55,674 nucleotides of DNA from Jiangellales bacterium. Lineage in GTDB: Bacteria; Actinomycetota; Actinomycetes; Jiangellales; Jiangellaceae. The stretch covers positions 68,462 to 124,135 of the forward strand of contig JAUJNY010000003.1 of NCBI GenBank assembly GCA_030447955.1, read 5' to 3'. The notes beneath the pieces were generated by a model that worked only from the letters and a program-made list of their open reading frames with translations, was not told the DNA's origin and did not search any database. This document shows positions 1 to 10,603 of this stretch, one piece after another. The first letter of the stretch is position 1. Every line of letters starts with the position of its first letter. The translations under genes and the position numbers were made by a program.

Positions 1-1889
<1,889 letters not shown>

Positions 1890-1916
1890 TTAGCACTCTC
1901 CCTCGTCGAGTGCAAG
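1890..1916. promoter_or_regulatory. CIRCE operator (HrcA site)
   Basis: TTAGCACTC, nine bases, then GAGTGCAAG. The consensus is TTAGCACTC-N9-GAGTGCTAA, so the left arm is perfect and the right arm differs at two bases. It is about 160 bp upstream of groEL, where heat-shock repressor HrcA binds in other Actinobacteria. Confidence 0.9.
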
Positions 1917-1978
1917 CGGCGAGGCGTTGGAACCCGCCGCCCAGTGAGCGCCGGTCACAGCGCCACCACACTGGTGCG

Positions 1979-2638
1979 GTGACTCCCGCCGAACGGCTGC
2001 GGGCGGCCGTCAACGCCCTCAATGGCTCGACGCTGCTCGGACTGGGGGTGGCACTGGGCGGTTGCGCCCAAGTCGGCAACGGTCCCGCTGGGCTGTTGCT
2101 CGCGGTCGACTACCAACTGCCGGTGCCACCCGCGCTTGCGTTCACCGTCGGCAATGTCGTACTGACCCGACTGAGCGCGAACGAGATCGCCCGGAGGCCG
2201 GCGCTGCTGCGCCACGAGTCCCGCCATGCAACGCAGTACGCCTGGTCGCTGGGACCCGTGATGATCCCGCTGTACCTGGCTGCCGCCGGCTGGTCGTGGG
2301 TCAGGACCGGGGACCTCGCCTCTCGCAACGTGTTCGAGCGGGCCGCGGGGCTCTCCGACGGCGGGTACATGGAGCGGCCGGTGCGGCCGGTGTTCCGCCG
2401 AGCATCGCAGCGCGACCCCCAGCGGGCTCAGCCGGGAGCGGAGGTCAGCGCCCGCACCAAAGCCTGCAGCAGCGACACCACGCCGTTCGGACCGTCCACG
2501 ACGAGGTCGGCGCGTGCGCGCAGCTTGGCGGGCGACTCCACGGAATCGGCGCACACCACGACCCCGAGCACCCCCTGTTGGCGCAACCCGGTGACGGCGT
2601 CCACCACCGGCAGGTCACCCACGTCGTCGCCGGCGTAG
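1979..2638 (+). CDS. Small HExxH-motif protein of unknown function
   Basis: About 219 residues from a GTG start. The first ~135 look conserved: a Gly/Leu-rich start, then RHESRHATQYAW, which contains HESRH, a match to the HExxH zinc-protease signature, followed by a hydrophobic segment with LGPVMIPLYLAAAGWSW and then FERAAGLSDGGY. The last ~80 codons are antisense to the otsB 3' end and are probably not under selection. No clear ribosome site precedes the start. It is divergent from groEL. Whether it is a peptidase is inference; only one zinc motif is seen. Confidence 0.6.
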   Translation: MTPAERLRAAVNALNGSTLLGLGVALGGCAQVGNGPAGLLLAVDYQLPVPPALAFTVGNVVLTRLSANEIARRPALLRHESRHATQYAWSLGPVMIPLYLAAAGWSWVRTGDLASRNVFERAAGLSDGGYMERPVRPVFRRASQRDPQRAQPGAEVSARTKACSSDTTPFGPSTTRSARARSLAGDSTESAHTTTPSTPCWRNPVTASTTGRSPTSSPA

Positions 2639-3297
2639 AGGACGCTGCGGACCGCTCCGGCACCGCTTGACGCATGGGCCGCGTCGGCCGTCTCGGCGAC
2701 GAGCTGCGTCAGGGCGACGCCCTTGTCGATGCCCGGCGGGCGCAGCTCCAGCACCAGCCTCCCCGGGACGACCTCCAGCCCCCCGTCGGCGGCGATGGCC
2801 TCCACGACTGGACGCAGGGCCTGCAAGGTGCCCGTCGGGTCGGCCGTCCCCCGGGTGTGGACCGCGAGGGAATGGCCCTTGTCCTCCAGCGCTGTGCCAG
2901 CAGGTGCAGCCGCGACGACCTCGCCGAGTCGGAGGCGCACCGAGGCGACACCCGGGTGGGGAGCGGGGCTGTTCAGCCGGCCGTCAGCCCACCGCTCCAG
3001 CCCGTAGTGGCCGGCGACGACCAGTCCCGGGACATCCGCCAGCCGGCCGACGGCCACCGCCTCCCCCGCCGGGCGGCCGGTGAGGACGGCGAGCTGGCCG
3101 ACCCTGGGCGCCAGTGCGACGAGCGCGGGGACCGCACCGGGATGGGGGACGACCGCCTCGGGTCGCGCAGCGATGGGCGCCAACGTCCCGTCGAAGTCGA
3201 GGGCGACCAGTGCCGCGACCGGCTCGGCGAGAAGCGCTGCCAGCGCGGCCGACCCGGCGCTGGTCAGCGGCCGGGGCAGGCGCTGCTCACCGGTCAC
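2428..3297 (-). CDS. otsB: Trehalose-6-phosphate phosphatase
   Basis: Converts trehalose 6-phosphate to trehalose, the second step of the OtsAB pathway. HAD-family motifs appear in order: [10 protein letters not shown] (nucleophile Asp), LTGR (motif II), a Lys in PPGIDKG (motif III) and YAGDDVGD (motif IV acidic residues). 289 aa, usual for the family. The GTG start at 3297 overlaps the TGA of the upstream 37-aa ORF (GTGA), which implies coupled translation. otsA lies on the opposite strand beyond the DUF3263 gene. Confidence 0.93.
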   Translation of the reverse strand: MTGEQRLPRPLTSAGSAALAALLAEPVAALVALDFDGTLAPIAARPEAVVPHPGAVPALVALAPRVGQLAVLTGRPAGEAVAVGRLADVPGLVVAGHYGLERWADGRLNSPAPHPGVASVRLRLGEVVAAAPAGTALEDKGHSLAVHTRGTADPTGTLQALRPVVEAIAADGGLEVVPGRLVLELRPPGIDKGVALTQLVAETADAAHASSGAGAVRSVLYAGDDVGDLPVVDAVTGLRQQGVLGVVVCADSVESPAKLRARADLVVDGPNGVVSLLQALVRALTSAPG

Positions 3298-3407
3298 CTC
3301 CGCATGCCGCCGAAGAAGAGGAGAAAGAGCAGCACGACCACTCCGGTACCTACGAGCGCGACGATCGTCGGCAACGCGCGGTCCAGCCAGGCGCGGAAAC
3401 GGTACAC
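3294..3407 (-). CDS. 37-aa single-span membrane peptide upstream of otsB
   Basis: A short GTG-initiated ORF between the DUF3263 gene and otsB. It has a basic amphipathic start ([13 protein letters not shown]), one hydrophobic span ([19 protein letters not shown]) and a basic tail GGMRR. Its TGA overlaps the otsB GTG by GTGA, and it begins 21 nt after the DUF3263 stop. The hydrophobic design and exact coupling argue that it is translated. Function unknown. Confidence 0.6.
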   Translation of the reverse strand: MYRFRAWLDRALPTIVALVGTGVVVLLFLLFFGGMRR

Positions 3408-3428
3408 GGTGGCCTGGCGGGCGCGACG

Positions 3429-3764
3429 TCAGATGTCGATGCCGAGCCGGCGCGCAGAGCGTGCTCGGGCTCGGGTCGCCCGCAGCCGCCGCAGCCGCTT
3501 GACCAGCATCGGGTCGTACGCGAGCGCCTCCGGCCGGTCGATGAGCGCGTTGAGCACCTGGTAGTAGCGCGTGGAGGACATGTCGAACTGCTCGCGGACC
3601 GACTGCTCCTTGGCGCCCACGTAGCGCCACCACTGACGCTCGAAGTCGAGGACCGCCCGGTCGCGCGCGGAGAGCTGGTCGGCGGCCTGGCGCGCCAACG
3701 GCCCGGTGGCGACACCGGCTGCGCTGTGCTCGGCGGCGTCGCTCGCCCTGCGCGCTGGGTCCAT
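3429..3764 (-). CDS. DUF3263 domain protein
   Basis: 111-aa protein. The core [48 protein letters not shown] is characteristic of the actinobacterial DUF3263 family, a small helix-rich protein with a possible HTH-like C-terminal half ([13 protein letters not shown]). It is commonly found beside otsA/otsB. It heads the minus-strand unit DUF3263, 37-aa peptide, otsB, divergent from otsA. A regulatory role is plausible but not shown. Confidence 0.85.
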   Translation of the reverse strand: MDPARRASDAAEHSAAGVATGPLARQAADQLSARDRAVLDFERQWWRYVGAKEQSVREQFDMSSTRYYQVLNALIDRPEALAYDPMLVKRLRRLRATRARARSARRLGIDI

Positions 3765-3950
3765 GGCGGCGGTCTCCGGCCTGCGAGGTGTCTGTTGCGG
3801 GCATCGTACGGGCGCCTAACCACACGGCTGTCATTCCCGGGCGCGTGTCGTGGCGGTTCCCCGGCCACGAGCGGCGGGGTGCGGGCTCGAGCGGCGCGCT
3901 GCCTCGGCCGACGACTAGGTTGGCTGGCAACAGGGAGGATCGGAGGACCC

Positions 3951-5363
3951 GTGAGCCCCGAGCACCGAAACCTCGTCGTGGTCGCCAACCGGCTTCCGGT
4001 CGACCGCGTCGAGAGTGACTCGGGTGAGGTGTCGTGGCGGCGTAGCCCCGGGGGGCTGGTCACCGCACTCGCTCCGGTGATGCGCGGGCACGGCGGCGCC
4101 TGGGTCGGCTGGGCAGGCGGCGTCGACGACGCCCCGGAGCCGTTCCGCGAGGACGGCATGGACCTGGTGGCCGTACCGCTGTCTGCCGCGGAGGTCGCGG
4201 ACTACTACGAGGGCCTTTCCAACTCGACGCTGTGGCCGCTCTACCACGACGTCATTGTCCCGGCGGAGTACAACCGCGAGTGGTGGGATGCCTACGTACG
4301 GGTCAACGCACGCTTCGCCGAGGCCGCGGAGGCCGTGGCCGGCGAGGGCGCGACGGTCTGGGTCCAGGACTACCAGCTCCAGCTGGTGCCGAGCATGCTG
4401 CGCCAGCGCCGTCCCGACCTGCGGATCGGCTTCTTCCTGCACATACCTTTCCCGCCGACCGAGCTGTTCGCTCAGCTGCCGTGGCGGCGCCGCATCCTCG
4501 AAGGCCTGCTTGGCGCCGACCTCGTCGGGTTCCAGCGCCGGGGGGCGGTTGCCAACTTTGTGCAGCTCACCGAGCGGCTCCTCGGGCTTCCCGCGGTGGA
4601 GGCAGCTGGTGACGGCGTCGACGCGGTGAGCACCCCAGACGGCCGTACGGTCCGCGCAGCGGCGTTCCCGATCTCCATCGACGCCACGGAGCTCGACGAG
4701 CTCTCCCGGACCCCGGAGGTGGAAAAGCGCGCCATCGAGATCCGCGCCGAGCTGGGCGAGCCGCGCCGGGTGCTGCTGGGCGTCGACCGGCTCGACTACA
4801 CCAAGGGCATCGGCCACCGGCTCAAGGCGTTCGGCGAGCTGCTCGCGGACGGCACCGTGACGCCAGAGGACGCCGTGCTCGTCCAGGTCGCCACGCCAAG
4901 CCGGGAACGGGTGGAGCACTACCGCGTGCTTCGCGACGAGATCGAGCAGGCGGTCGGGCGGATCAACGGCGAGCACGCCCGCCTCGGCCACCCCGCGGTG
5001 CACTACCTGCACTCGTCGCACGACCGGCCCGAGCTGGCCGCGCTGTTTCGCGCCGCCGACGTGATGGTCGTGACACCGCTGCGCGACGGGATGAACCTCG
5101 TCGCCAAGGAGTACGTCGCCTGCCGCCACGACCTGCACGGTGCGTTGGTGCTCAGCGAGTTCGCCGGCGCGGCTGACGAGCTCAGCGAGGCGTTCCTGGT
5201 CAACCCGCACGACGTCGACGACCTCAAGCGGGCCATCGTGGAGGCGATGGAGGTGGAGCCTGAGGAGGCTCGCGCGCGGATGGGCGCGATGCGTACCCAT
5301 GTCTTCACCCACGACGTCACCCGCTGGGCACGGACGTTCCTGGACACCCTGGCCGCCGGCTAA
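3951..5363 (+). CDS. otsA: Trehalose-6-phosphate synthase
   Basis: GT20 enzyme making trehalose 6-phosphate from a nucleotide-glucose donor and glucose 6-phosphate. Seen: N-terminal VVVANRLPV and [30 protein letters not shown], the donor-binding [15 protein letters not shown], and [10 protein letters not shown] near the C-terminus. 470 aa, normal length. The GTG start has GGAGGA four bases upstream. It pairs with otsB for trehalose production. Confidence 0.96.
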   Translation: MSPEHRNLVVVANRLPVDRVESDSGEVSWRRSPGGLVTALAPVMRGHGGAWVGWAGGVDDAPEPFREDGMDLVAVPLSAAEVADYYEGLSNSTLWPLYHDVIVPAEYNREWWDAYVRVNARFAEAAEAVAGEGATVWVQDYQLQLVPSMLRQRRPDLRIGFFLHIPFPPTELFAQLPWRRRILEGLLGADLVGFQRRGAVANFVQLTERLLGLPAVEAAGDGVDAVSTPDGRTVRAAAFPISIDATELDELSRTPEVEKRAIEIRAELGEPRRVLLGVDRLDYTKGIGHRLKAFGELLADGTVTPEDAVLVQVATPSRERVEHYRVLRDEIEQAVGRINGEHARLGHPAVHYLHSSHDRPELAALFRAADVMVVTPLRDGMNLVAKEYVACRHDLHGALVLSEFAGAADELSEAFLVNPHDVDDLKRAIVEAMEVEPEEARARMGAMRTHVFTHDVTRWARTFLDTLAAG

Positions 5364-5430
5364 GCCGAGGTCAGGCGCAAGCACCGCCGCCGGTGCAACG
5401 ACGCGGCAGGTGCGTCGTAAGGTGCGCCCC

Positions 5431-6477
5431 GTGACCACGGTCCCGCCCGAGCCGGCGCCGCCTGCGGTCGAGCCGGGCACCGAGACGATCGTCGCTCCGG
5501 CCGCCGCCGCCAGCGTCGAGAACGCCGTACTGGCCGAGGCTGCGGACGTCGTCGAGGGGGCGCTCGACGCGCGTGAGGAGGAGGCGCTCGAGAATCTGGA
5601 CAACCCGCGTCGGCTGCTGCTCGTGCACGCGCATCCCGACGACGAGACAACCAGCACGGGAGTGACCATGGCCCGGTACGCCGCGAGCGGTGCGTCCATC
5701 ACCCTGGTCACGTGCACGCGCGGCGAGGAGGGCGAGGTGGTCTCCCCCGACCTCGCGCATCTCACCTCTGCCGGTGACGCCGCGCTCGCCGAGCACCGGA
5801 TGCAGGAGCTCGCGGCCGCGCTGGAGGCGCTCGGCGTCGAGGACCACCGCTACCTGGGCGACCCCGGCGAGTACCGCGACTCGGGGATGGCCGGCACGCC
5901 GAGCAACGAGCACCCGCAGGCGTTCTGCCGTACGCCCGTGGACGAGGCGGCCCTGCGGCTCGTCTCCGTGATCCGGGAGGTGCGGCCGCAGGTCGTGGTC
6001 ACCTACGACCCCCGCGGCGGGTACGAGCACCCCGACCACATCCAGGCTCACCGCGTCGCCACCCGGGCCGTCGACCTGGCGGCCGAGGACTCGGTCGCTG
6101 GCGGAGAGCCGTGGAAGGTCGGCAAGGTGTACTGGTCGGCCCTGCCGGAGTCGCTGGTACGCGAGGGCCTGCGCCGGATGCGGGCGGCCGGCGACGAAGG
6201 TTTCGGCGAGCTCGACCCGGACGGTGAGCTGCCCTTCACCACCCCCGACGCCGAGATCACGACTGTCGTGGACGGCCGCGACTTCTTCGACGCCAAGCTC
6301 GCCGCCTGGCGCGCCTACCCTTCGCAGGTCAGCCTGGACACGCCGTTCCTACGCATGGCTGAGGATCCCCGGGAGTTCTGGGGCCGGGAGTACTACCGGC
6401 TGGCGCGCGGCCGCGCCGTCCCCGACAGCGACAACCCGGACGGGCGGGAGACCGACCTCTTCGCCGGCATCGCCTGA
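5431..6477 (+). CDS. mshB: Mycothiol biosynthesis deacetylase MshB
   Basis: Deacetylates GlcNAc-inositol to GlcN-inositol, the second committed step of mycothiol synthesis. The zinc and catalytic motif AHPDDET sits near residue 70 and the second zinc ligand is in GYEHPDHIQAH. YLGDPGEYRDSGMAGTP is typical of MshB. The related amidase Mca has a different opening (HPDDES with KG). 348 aa, longer than the usual ~300 because of an Ala/Glu-rich N-terminal ~60 residues. TAAGGT lies 7 bases before the GTG, suggesting a leaderless message. mshA is 25 kb away in the same window. Confidence 0.9.
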   Translation: MTTVPPEPAPPAVEPGTETIVAPAAAASVENAVLAEAADVVEGALDAREEEALENLDNPRRLLLVHAHPDDETTSTGVTMARYAASGASITLVTCTRGEEGEVVSPDLAHLTSAGDAALAEHRMQELAAALEALGVEDHRYLGDPGEYRDSGMAGTPSNEHPQAFCRTPVDEAALRLVSVIREVRPQVVVTYDPRGGYEHPDHIQAHRVATRAVDLAAEDSVAGGEPWKVGKVYWSALPESLVREGLRRMRAAGDEGFGELDPDGELPFTTPDAEITTVVDGRDFFDAKLAAWRAYPSQVSLDTPFLRMAEDPREFWGREYYRLARGRAVPDSDNPDGRETDLFAGIA

Positions 6478-6611
6478 ATCGCTACGCCACCCGGGCGCGG
6501 CGCGGCGACCGCGGTCTGAGTGCGGGCGGCACCGAAACGGCTCCCCGTGGTGCCACGGCACCATCTGCGGCATCATTCCCAGGGCAGTGACGGCCACGGG
6601 AGGAGAGCGAG

Positions 6612-7670
6612 ATGCCACTCCCGTTCGCGCGCGGCCCGGTGAGTGACGCCCTGCTGCGCCTCCTCCGCGAGCCACCGGGCACCGCCGACCCCGCCGACCC
6701 CGCCGACCGGGACGACCCGGTCCTCGGGGCCGGGCTGGGCGCGATCACCGTCGCAGCAGTGCGGGGCAGCGCCGATCCGCTGTCCGACGAGGACCTGCAG
6801 CTGTCCCTGCAGCTGTGCTACGAGCTGCACTACCGAGGCCTGGACGGCGTGGACGAGCGCTGGGAATGGCACCCCTCGCTGCTGGCGGTGCGCGCGCAGG
6901 TCGAGCGCTGCGTCGAGGACGCCTTGCGGGCGAGCGTGCGCCCCGTCGACCGGCAGGAGGACGTGGACCTCGAGCTGGCCCGGCTGGTGGACGAGGACGA
7001 CGGCCCGGCGCTGTCGGCGTACCTCATGCGCCATGCCAGCCTCGAGCAGTTCGTCGAGTTCGTGCAGCACCGCTCGGTCTACCAGCTCAAGGAGGCCGAC
7101 CCCCACGCGTTCGTCGTGCCCCGGCTGCCCCCCGGCCCGGCCAAGGCCGCACTGCTGGAGGTGCAGTGGGACGAGTTCGGCGGCGGGCGCGCCGAGCGGA
7201 TGCACGCCGCCCTCTTCGCGCAGACCATGCGGGCGCTTGGCCTCGACGACCGTTACGGGACATGGGTGGACCTGGTGCCGGCCGCGACGCTCGCGACGGT
7301 CAACCTCATGTCGCTGTTCGCGCTGCACCGGCGCTGGCGGGGAGCTCTGCTCGGGCATCTGGCGGTGCTGGAGATGACATCGACAACGCCCAACCGCCGC
7401 TACGCCACCGGGCTGCGCCGCCTCGGCTTCGGCCGGCAGGCGACCGCCTTCTACGACGAGCATGTCCTGGCCGATGCCGTCCACGAGCAGATCGTGGCCG
7501 TCGACCTCTGCGGGTCATTCGTCCGCGCCGAGCCGCAGCTGCGCGGCGACGTGCTCTTCGGTGCTGCGGCCACCCTCCTGCTGGAGGCCCGCTTCGGCGC
7601 AACGCTGCTGGACGCGTGGCGCTGCGGCCGGTCCTCCCTGCGTCCCCGGGCGGCCCGGCTGACCGCATGA
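6612..7670 (+). CDS. Iron-containing redox enzyme family protein (haem-oxygenase-like fold)
   Basis: 352 aa. Probable metal-ligand segments are LCYELHYRG (near residue 72), EVQWDEFGGGRAERMH (near 190) and FYDEHVLADAVHEQ (near 285), the Glu/His/Asp spacing expected of haem-oxygenase-like diiron oxidases. Known relatives oxidise amino acids, fatty acids or small metabolites; the substrate here is unknown. The ATG follows GGGAGGAG. Its stop overlaps the glycosyltransferase start by ATGA, so the two are co-translated. Confidence 0.8.
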   Translation: MPLPFARGPVSDALLRLLREPPGTADPADPADRDDPVLGAGLGAITVAAVRGSADPLSDEDLQLSLQLCYELHYRGLDGVDERWEWHPSLLAVRAQVERCVEDALRASVRPVDRQEDVDLELARLVDEDDGPALSAYLMRHASLEQFVEFVQHRSVYQLKEADPHAFVVPRLPPGPAKAALLEVQWDEFGGGRAERMHAALFAQTMRALGLDDRYGTWVDLVPAATLATVNLMSLFALHRRWRGALLGHLAVLEMTSTTPNRRYATGLRRLGFGRQATAFYDEHVLADAVHEQIVAVDLCGSFVRAEPQLRGDVLFGAAATLLLEARFGATLLDAWRCGRSSLRPRAARLTA

Positions 7671-8809
7671 GTGCGGGCGTCGACTACGTCCTGCCGTTGC
7701 GCTGGGACGACGACGAGGGTCTCGGCGAGCTGACCGCCTACCTACGCGAGCTGAGCCGGTGGGCTCGAGTTCTCGTCATCGACGGCTCGCCGGCGCCCGT
7801 GTTCGCCCAGCACGCGCAGCTGTGGGCCGGGACCGTTGTGCACCTGCGCCCCGATCCGGCCCACGCGTGCGCCAACGGCAAGGTTGCGGGCGTGCGCACC
7901 GGCATGGACCGGACCCGGCACGAGCAGGTAGTCATCGCCGACGACGACGTGCGCTACGGGGAGGCGGAGCTGCGCCGGGTGGTCGGGCTGCTGGAGCAGG
8001 CCGACCTGGTGCGGCCGCAGAACTTCTTCCGGCCGACCCCCTGGCATGCCGCGTGGGACACCGCCCGCTCGCTGCTCAACCGCGCGGTGGCCGGCGCCGA
8101 CTATCCCGGTACCTTCGCCATCCGCCGGTCGAGGTGGCAGGCGATGGGCGGCTACGACGGCGACGTGCTGTTCGAGAACCTCGAACTGATCCGGACCGTA
8201 CGGGCCTCCGGCGGACGCGAGGCGCGGCCCCTCGACCTCTATGTCGCCCGGCTGCCTTCCTCGGTTCAACGCTTCCTCGACCAGCGAATGCGCCAGGCCT
8301 ACGACGACCTGGCCCAACCGTGGCGGTTGGCCGGCTTCCTGACCGTGTGGCCGACCGTCGTCAGCCTGGTTGGCCGGCGCCGGCCGGGACGGCTGGCCAC
8401 GCTGGTCGCCGGCAGCGTCGTGGTGGCGGAGGCCGGACGGCGCCGGGCCGGGGGTGCGCGGGTCTTCCCGGTCGCCGCGTCACTGCTCGCCCCCGCCTGG
8501 CTGCTTGAGCGCGGCGCCTGCTCCTGGGCAGTGCTGTGGTTGCGGTGGAGGCGTGGTGGGGTCCCGTACGCCGGCCAGCGGCTGCGGGTCGCGGCCCACT
8601 CGCCGCGCACCCTGCGCGCCCGCCAGCGCGCGTCCTCAGCTGCCCGGACCGGGCCGGTTGGGGGCACGGAACCCGACCGCGCGGTGGCTGCCGTCGCAGA
8701 AGGGTTTGCGGGTCGAGCGACCGCAGCGGCAAAGGGCGACGGTGTCCCGGCCGGGGTCGATCTCCTCACCGCTCGGGTCGAGCAGCCGGAAGCGGCCGCG
8801 CACGATTAG
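7667..8809 (+). CDS. Membrane-associated family 2-like glycosyltransferase
   Basis: Begins at the ATG overlapping the preceding stop (ATGA). The N-terminal ~220 residues look like a GT-A domain: VDYVLPLRWDDD, ANGKVAGVRTGMD, and VVIADDDVRYG with the DxD metal motif, then GADYPGTFAIRRSRW. After ~residue 220 come hydrophobic stretches (AGFLTVWPTVVSLVG, TLVAGSVVVAEA, FPVAASLLAPAWLL) suggesting membrane anchoring. The last ~58 codons are antisense to the CDGSH gene and may be non-conserved read-on. Acceptor unknown. Confidence 0.8.
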   Translation: MSAGVDYVLPLRWDDDEGLGELTAYLRELSRWARVLVIDGSPAPVFAQHAQLWAGTVVHLRPDPAHACANGKVAGVRTGMDRTRHEQVVIADDDVRYGEAELRRVVGLLEQADLVRPQNFFRPTPWHAAWDTARSLLNRAVAGADYPGTFAIRRSRWQAMGGYDGDVLFENLELIRTVRASGGREARPLDLYVARLPSSVQRFLDQRMRQAYDDLAQPWRLAGFLTVWPTVVSLVGRRRPGRLATLVAGSVVVAEAGRRRAGGARVFPVAASLLAPAWLLERGACSWAVLWLRWRRGGVPYAGQRLRVAAHSPRTLRARQRASSAARTGPVGGTEPDRAVAAVAEGFAGRATAAAKGDGVPAGVDLLTARVEQPEAAAHD

Positions 8810-8899
8810 CGGACCGTCGCGGTAGGCCCTGATCGTCACGACGTCGTCGACCGCCCGACCGACCCGGTCGACCCAGTCGCCGTCCTGGACAGGCTCCAC
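8636..8899 (-). CDS. CDGSH-type [2Fe-2S] protein
   Basis: 87 aa with CRCGRSTRKPFCDGSH near residues 57-72, which matches the CDGSH rule C-x-C-x2-[ST]-x3-P-x-C-D-G-[SAT]-H, the 3Cys:1His ligand set of mitoNEET-like redox-active clusters. Start GTG at 8899. It is convergent with, and overlaps by 174 bp, the glycosyltransferase reading frame, and is divergent from the methyltransferase. Proximity to the diiron protein suggests an electron-transfer role, which is inference. Confidence 0.9.
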   Translation of the reverse strand: MEPVQDGDWVDRVGRAVDDVVTIRAYRDGPLIVRGRFRLLDPSGEEIDPGRDTVALCRCGRSTRKPFCDGSHRAVGFRAPNRPGPGS

Positions 8900-8971
8900 G
8901 AGCCGATAGGTTCCCCCCGCGGCGACGGCGAACCGCCGTAGCGCTGCCGTGCTGCTCCAGGAGGTGACCGG

Positions 8972-9703
8972 TTGAGCGACTTCGACCCGGCGGCGTACGG
9001 CCGTTTCGCGGCCGACGACTACGACCGGCTCGTCGAGAACCTGGACCCGGGGCCGGCGGTGGAGACGCTGGTCAAGCTCGCCGAGGGCCAGGCGGTGCTC
9101 GAGTTCGGCATCGGCAGCGGACGGCTCGCCCTGCCGCTGGCCGAGCAGGGCGTGGAGGTCGCCGGTGTCGACGGCTCACCAGACATGGTGGAACTGCTGC
9201 ACGCCAAGCCGGGCGCTGCGGACATCCGAGTCGAGATCGGTGACTTCTCCACCACGCGCGTACCCGGGGAGTACGGCCTGGTCGTGCTGGCCATCAACAC
9301 CATCTACGCGCTACCCGACCAGGACGCCCAGGTGCGTTGCTTCGCCAACGCCGCTGCCCACCTCGGGCCGGGCGGACGGTTCCTCGTCGAGGCGTGGGTG
9401 CCCGACCCAGGGGCCTTCCGCCGCGGGCAGGCCGTACGGGTGCTCGACGTCCGCGACCAGCGGGTGCTGATCGAGATCGCCCAACTCCTCCCCAGCGAGC
9501 AGCACATGCGGACGACGAAGCTGCTGGTGACCCCTGGCGGCGTGCGCATGTTCCCGGCCAATCACCGATACGCCTGGCCGCAGGAGCTCGACCTCATGGC
9601 CCGGATGGCGGGGCTGGCGCTCGAGCACCGCTGGCAGGACTGGCAGCGCAAGCCGTACGACGACGACAGCACGACCCACGTCTCGGTGTGGCGCAAGCCC
9701 TAG
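8972..9703 (+). CDS. Class I SAM-dependent methyltransferase
   Basis: 243 aa. Motif I VLEFGIGSGRLALPLAEQG, the acidic post-I VDGSPDMVELL, DFSTT and LGPGGRFLVEAWVP give a canonical Rossmann methyltransferase. The C-terminal half holds a beta-rich region that could cap the acceptor site. The TTG start is chosen because GGAGGTG lies 6 bases upstream. Convergent with the PIG-L gene. Acceptor unknown. Confidence 0.88.
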   Translation: MSDFDPAAYGRFAADDYDRLVENLDPGPAVETLVKLAEGQAVLEFGIGSGRLALPLAEQGVEVAGVDGSPDMVELLHAKPGAADIRVEIGDFSTTRVPGEYGLVVLAINTIYALPDQDAQVRCFANAAAHLGPGGRFLVEAWVPDPGAFRRGQAVRVLDVRDQRVLIEIAQLLPSEQHMRTTKLLVTPGGVRMFPANHRYAWPQELDLMARMAGLALEHRWQDWQRKPYDDDSTTHVSVWRKP

Positions 9704-9727
9704 CACTCTCCGCTGCGGCGGGCGGGC

Positions 9728-10480
9728 TCAGCCGAACACCACCTCCACGTCACGGGCGAAGTGGGCGAGCATCCGCGCCGACAGCACCGGGCCGTCCCAG
9801 CGGTCTGGCCCGATGGGGCGTACCTGCGTGTCGAACGCGTCCACCGCGGTGGCCTTACGGGCGACCAGTTCCGGCGACAGCGCCAGCCGTCGTGCCCGCT
9901 GCCACGGGATCCGCGGGTCGCCCGGCGCCCCCCAGTGCCAGGCCCACACGGGGTACTCGACCAGCCGTCCCCCGCCGGTCGCGGCGGCGGACGCTGCCGC
10001 CCGGCCGCAGGCCTCGTGGTCGGGATGGCCGTCTCCGCGCCAGAGCGCCAGGACAAGCGACCCCGGCCGGACAAGGTCACCCAGTGTCTGGCCGAGCTCG
10101 TCCTCGTGCCCGCCGACGGACCCGTCCGGCAGTCCGAGATGGTGAGCTCGGTAACCCCGAACGCCGAGCCGGCCCAACGCGGTCGCGGACTCCTGGCGGC
10201 GCAGCTGCGCCAGCCGGGTCACGAGCGGCGCGGTCGAGCCCGGGTGCGAGCCCTCGCCGTCGCTGGCCCAGACGAGGTCCAGTCGCACATCGGCGGCGGC
10301 GAGCCCGGCGAGCAACCCCCCGATCCCGAGCACCTCGTCGTCGGGGTGAGCGGCGACCACCACCGCGTGCTCGGCGCCGTCACGCATCCCCGCCACGTCG
10401 ATTGCCGGCCAGTCCTGCTCGGGGAGCCACTCGCCCCAGACGTCCTCGGCGGTGCCGTCGCCGCTGATGAGCTCACTCAT
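9728..10480 (-). CDS. PIG-L family deacetylase
   Basis: 250 aa LmbE/PIG-L zinc hydrolase. VVVAAHPDDEVLGIGG (near residue 42) supplies a zinc His-Asp pair and the catalytic Asp; GDGHPDHEACG supplies the second His. It removes N-acetyl groups from amino sugars in characterised relatives. It is distinct from mshB at 5.4 kb, which has a different length and flanking motifs. It faces the methyltransferase gene and diverges from the DUF427 gene. With the nearby glycosyltransferase it suggests modification of a glycoconjugate. Confidence 0.87.
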   Translation of the reverse strand: MSELISGDGTAEDVWGEWLPEQDWPAIDVAGMRDGAEHAVVVAAHPDDEVLGIGGLLAGLAAADVRLDLVWASDGEGSHPGSTAPLVTRLAQLRRQESATALGRLGVRGYRAHHLGLPDGSVGGHEDELGQTLGDLVRPGSLVLALWRGDGHPDHEACGRAAASAAATGGGRLVEYPVWAWHWGAPGDPRIPWQRARRLALSPELVARKATAVDAFDTQVRPIGPDRWDGPVLSARMLAHFARDVEVVFG

Positions 10481-10603
10481 CGGCCGGAGCCTACGCAGCC
10501 TGGCGCACCCTGGGCGCGGGCTCGCCCGGCGGCGGAATGGTCGGGCGGAGGCCAGTGTTCCAGCGTGCACCGCAGGAGTCGATGACCGAGAGGGGCATGA
10601 ACG

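Noticed and set aside
5431..6477. Mycothiol S-conjugate amidase (Mca)
   Set aside because: Motifs around AHPDDETTSTGVTMA and GEYRDSGM are of the MshB type; Mca uses HPDDES with a KG pair and a different C-terminus.
9337..10467. Long Arg/Pro/Ala-rich frame overlapping the methyltransferase and PIG-L genes
   Set aside because: Its composition is that of an out-of-frame shadow; both real genes have clear motifs.
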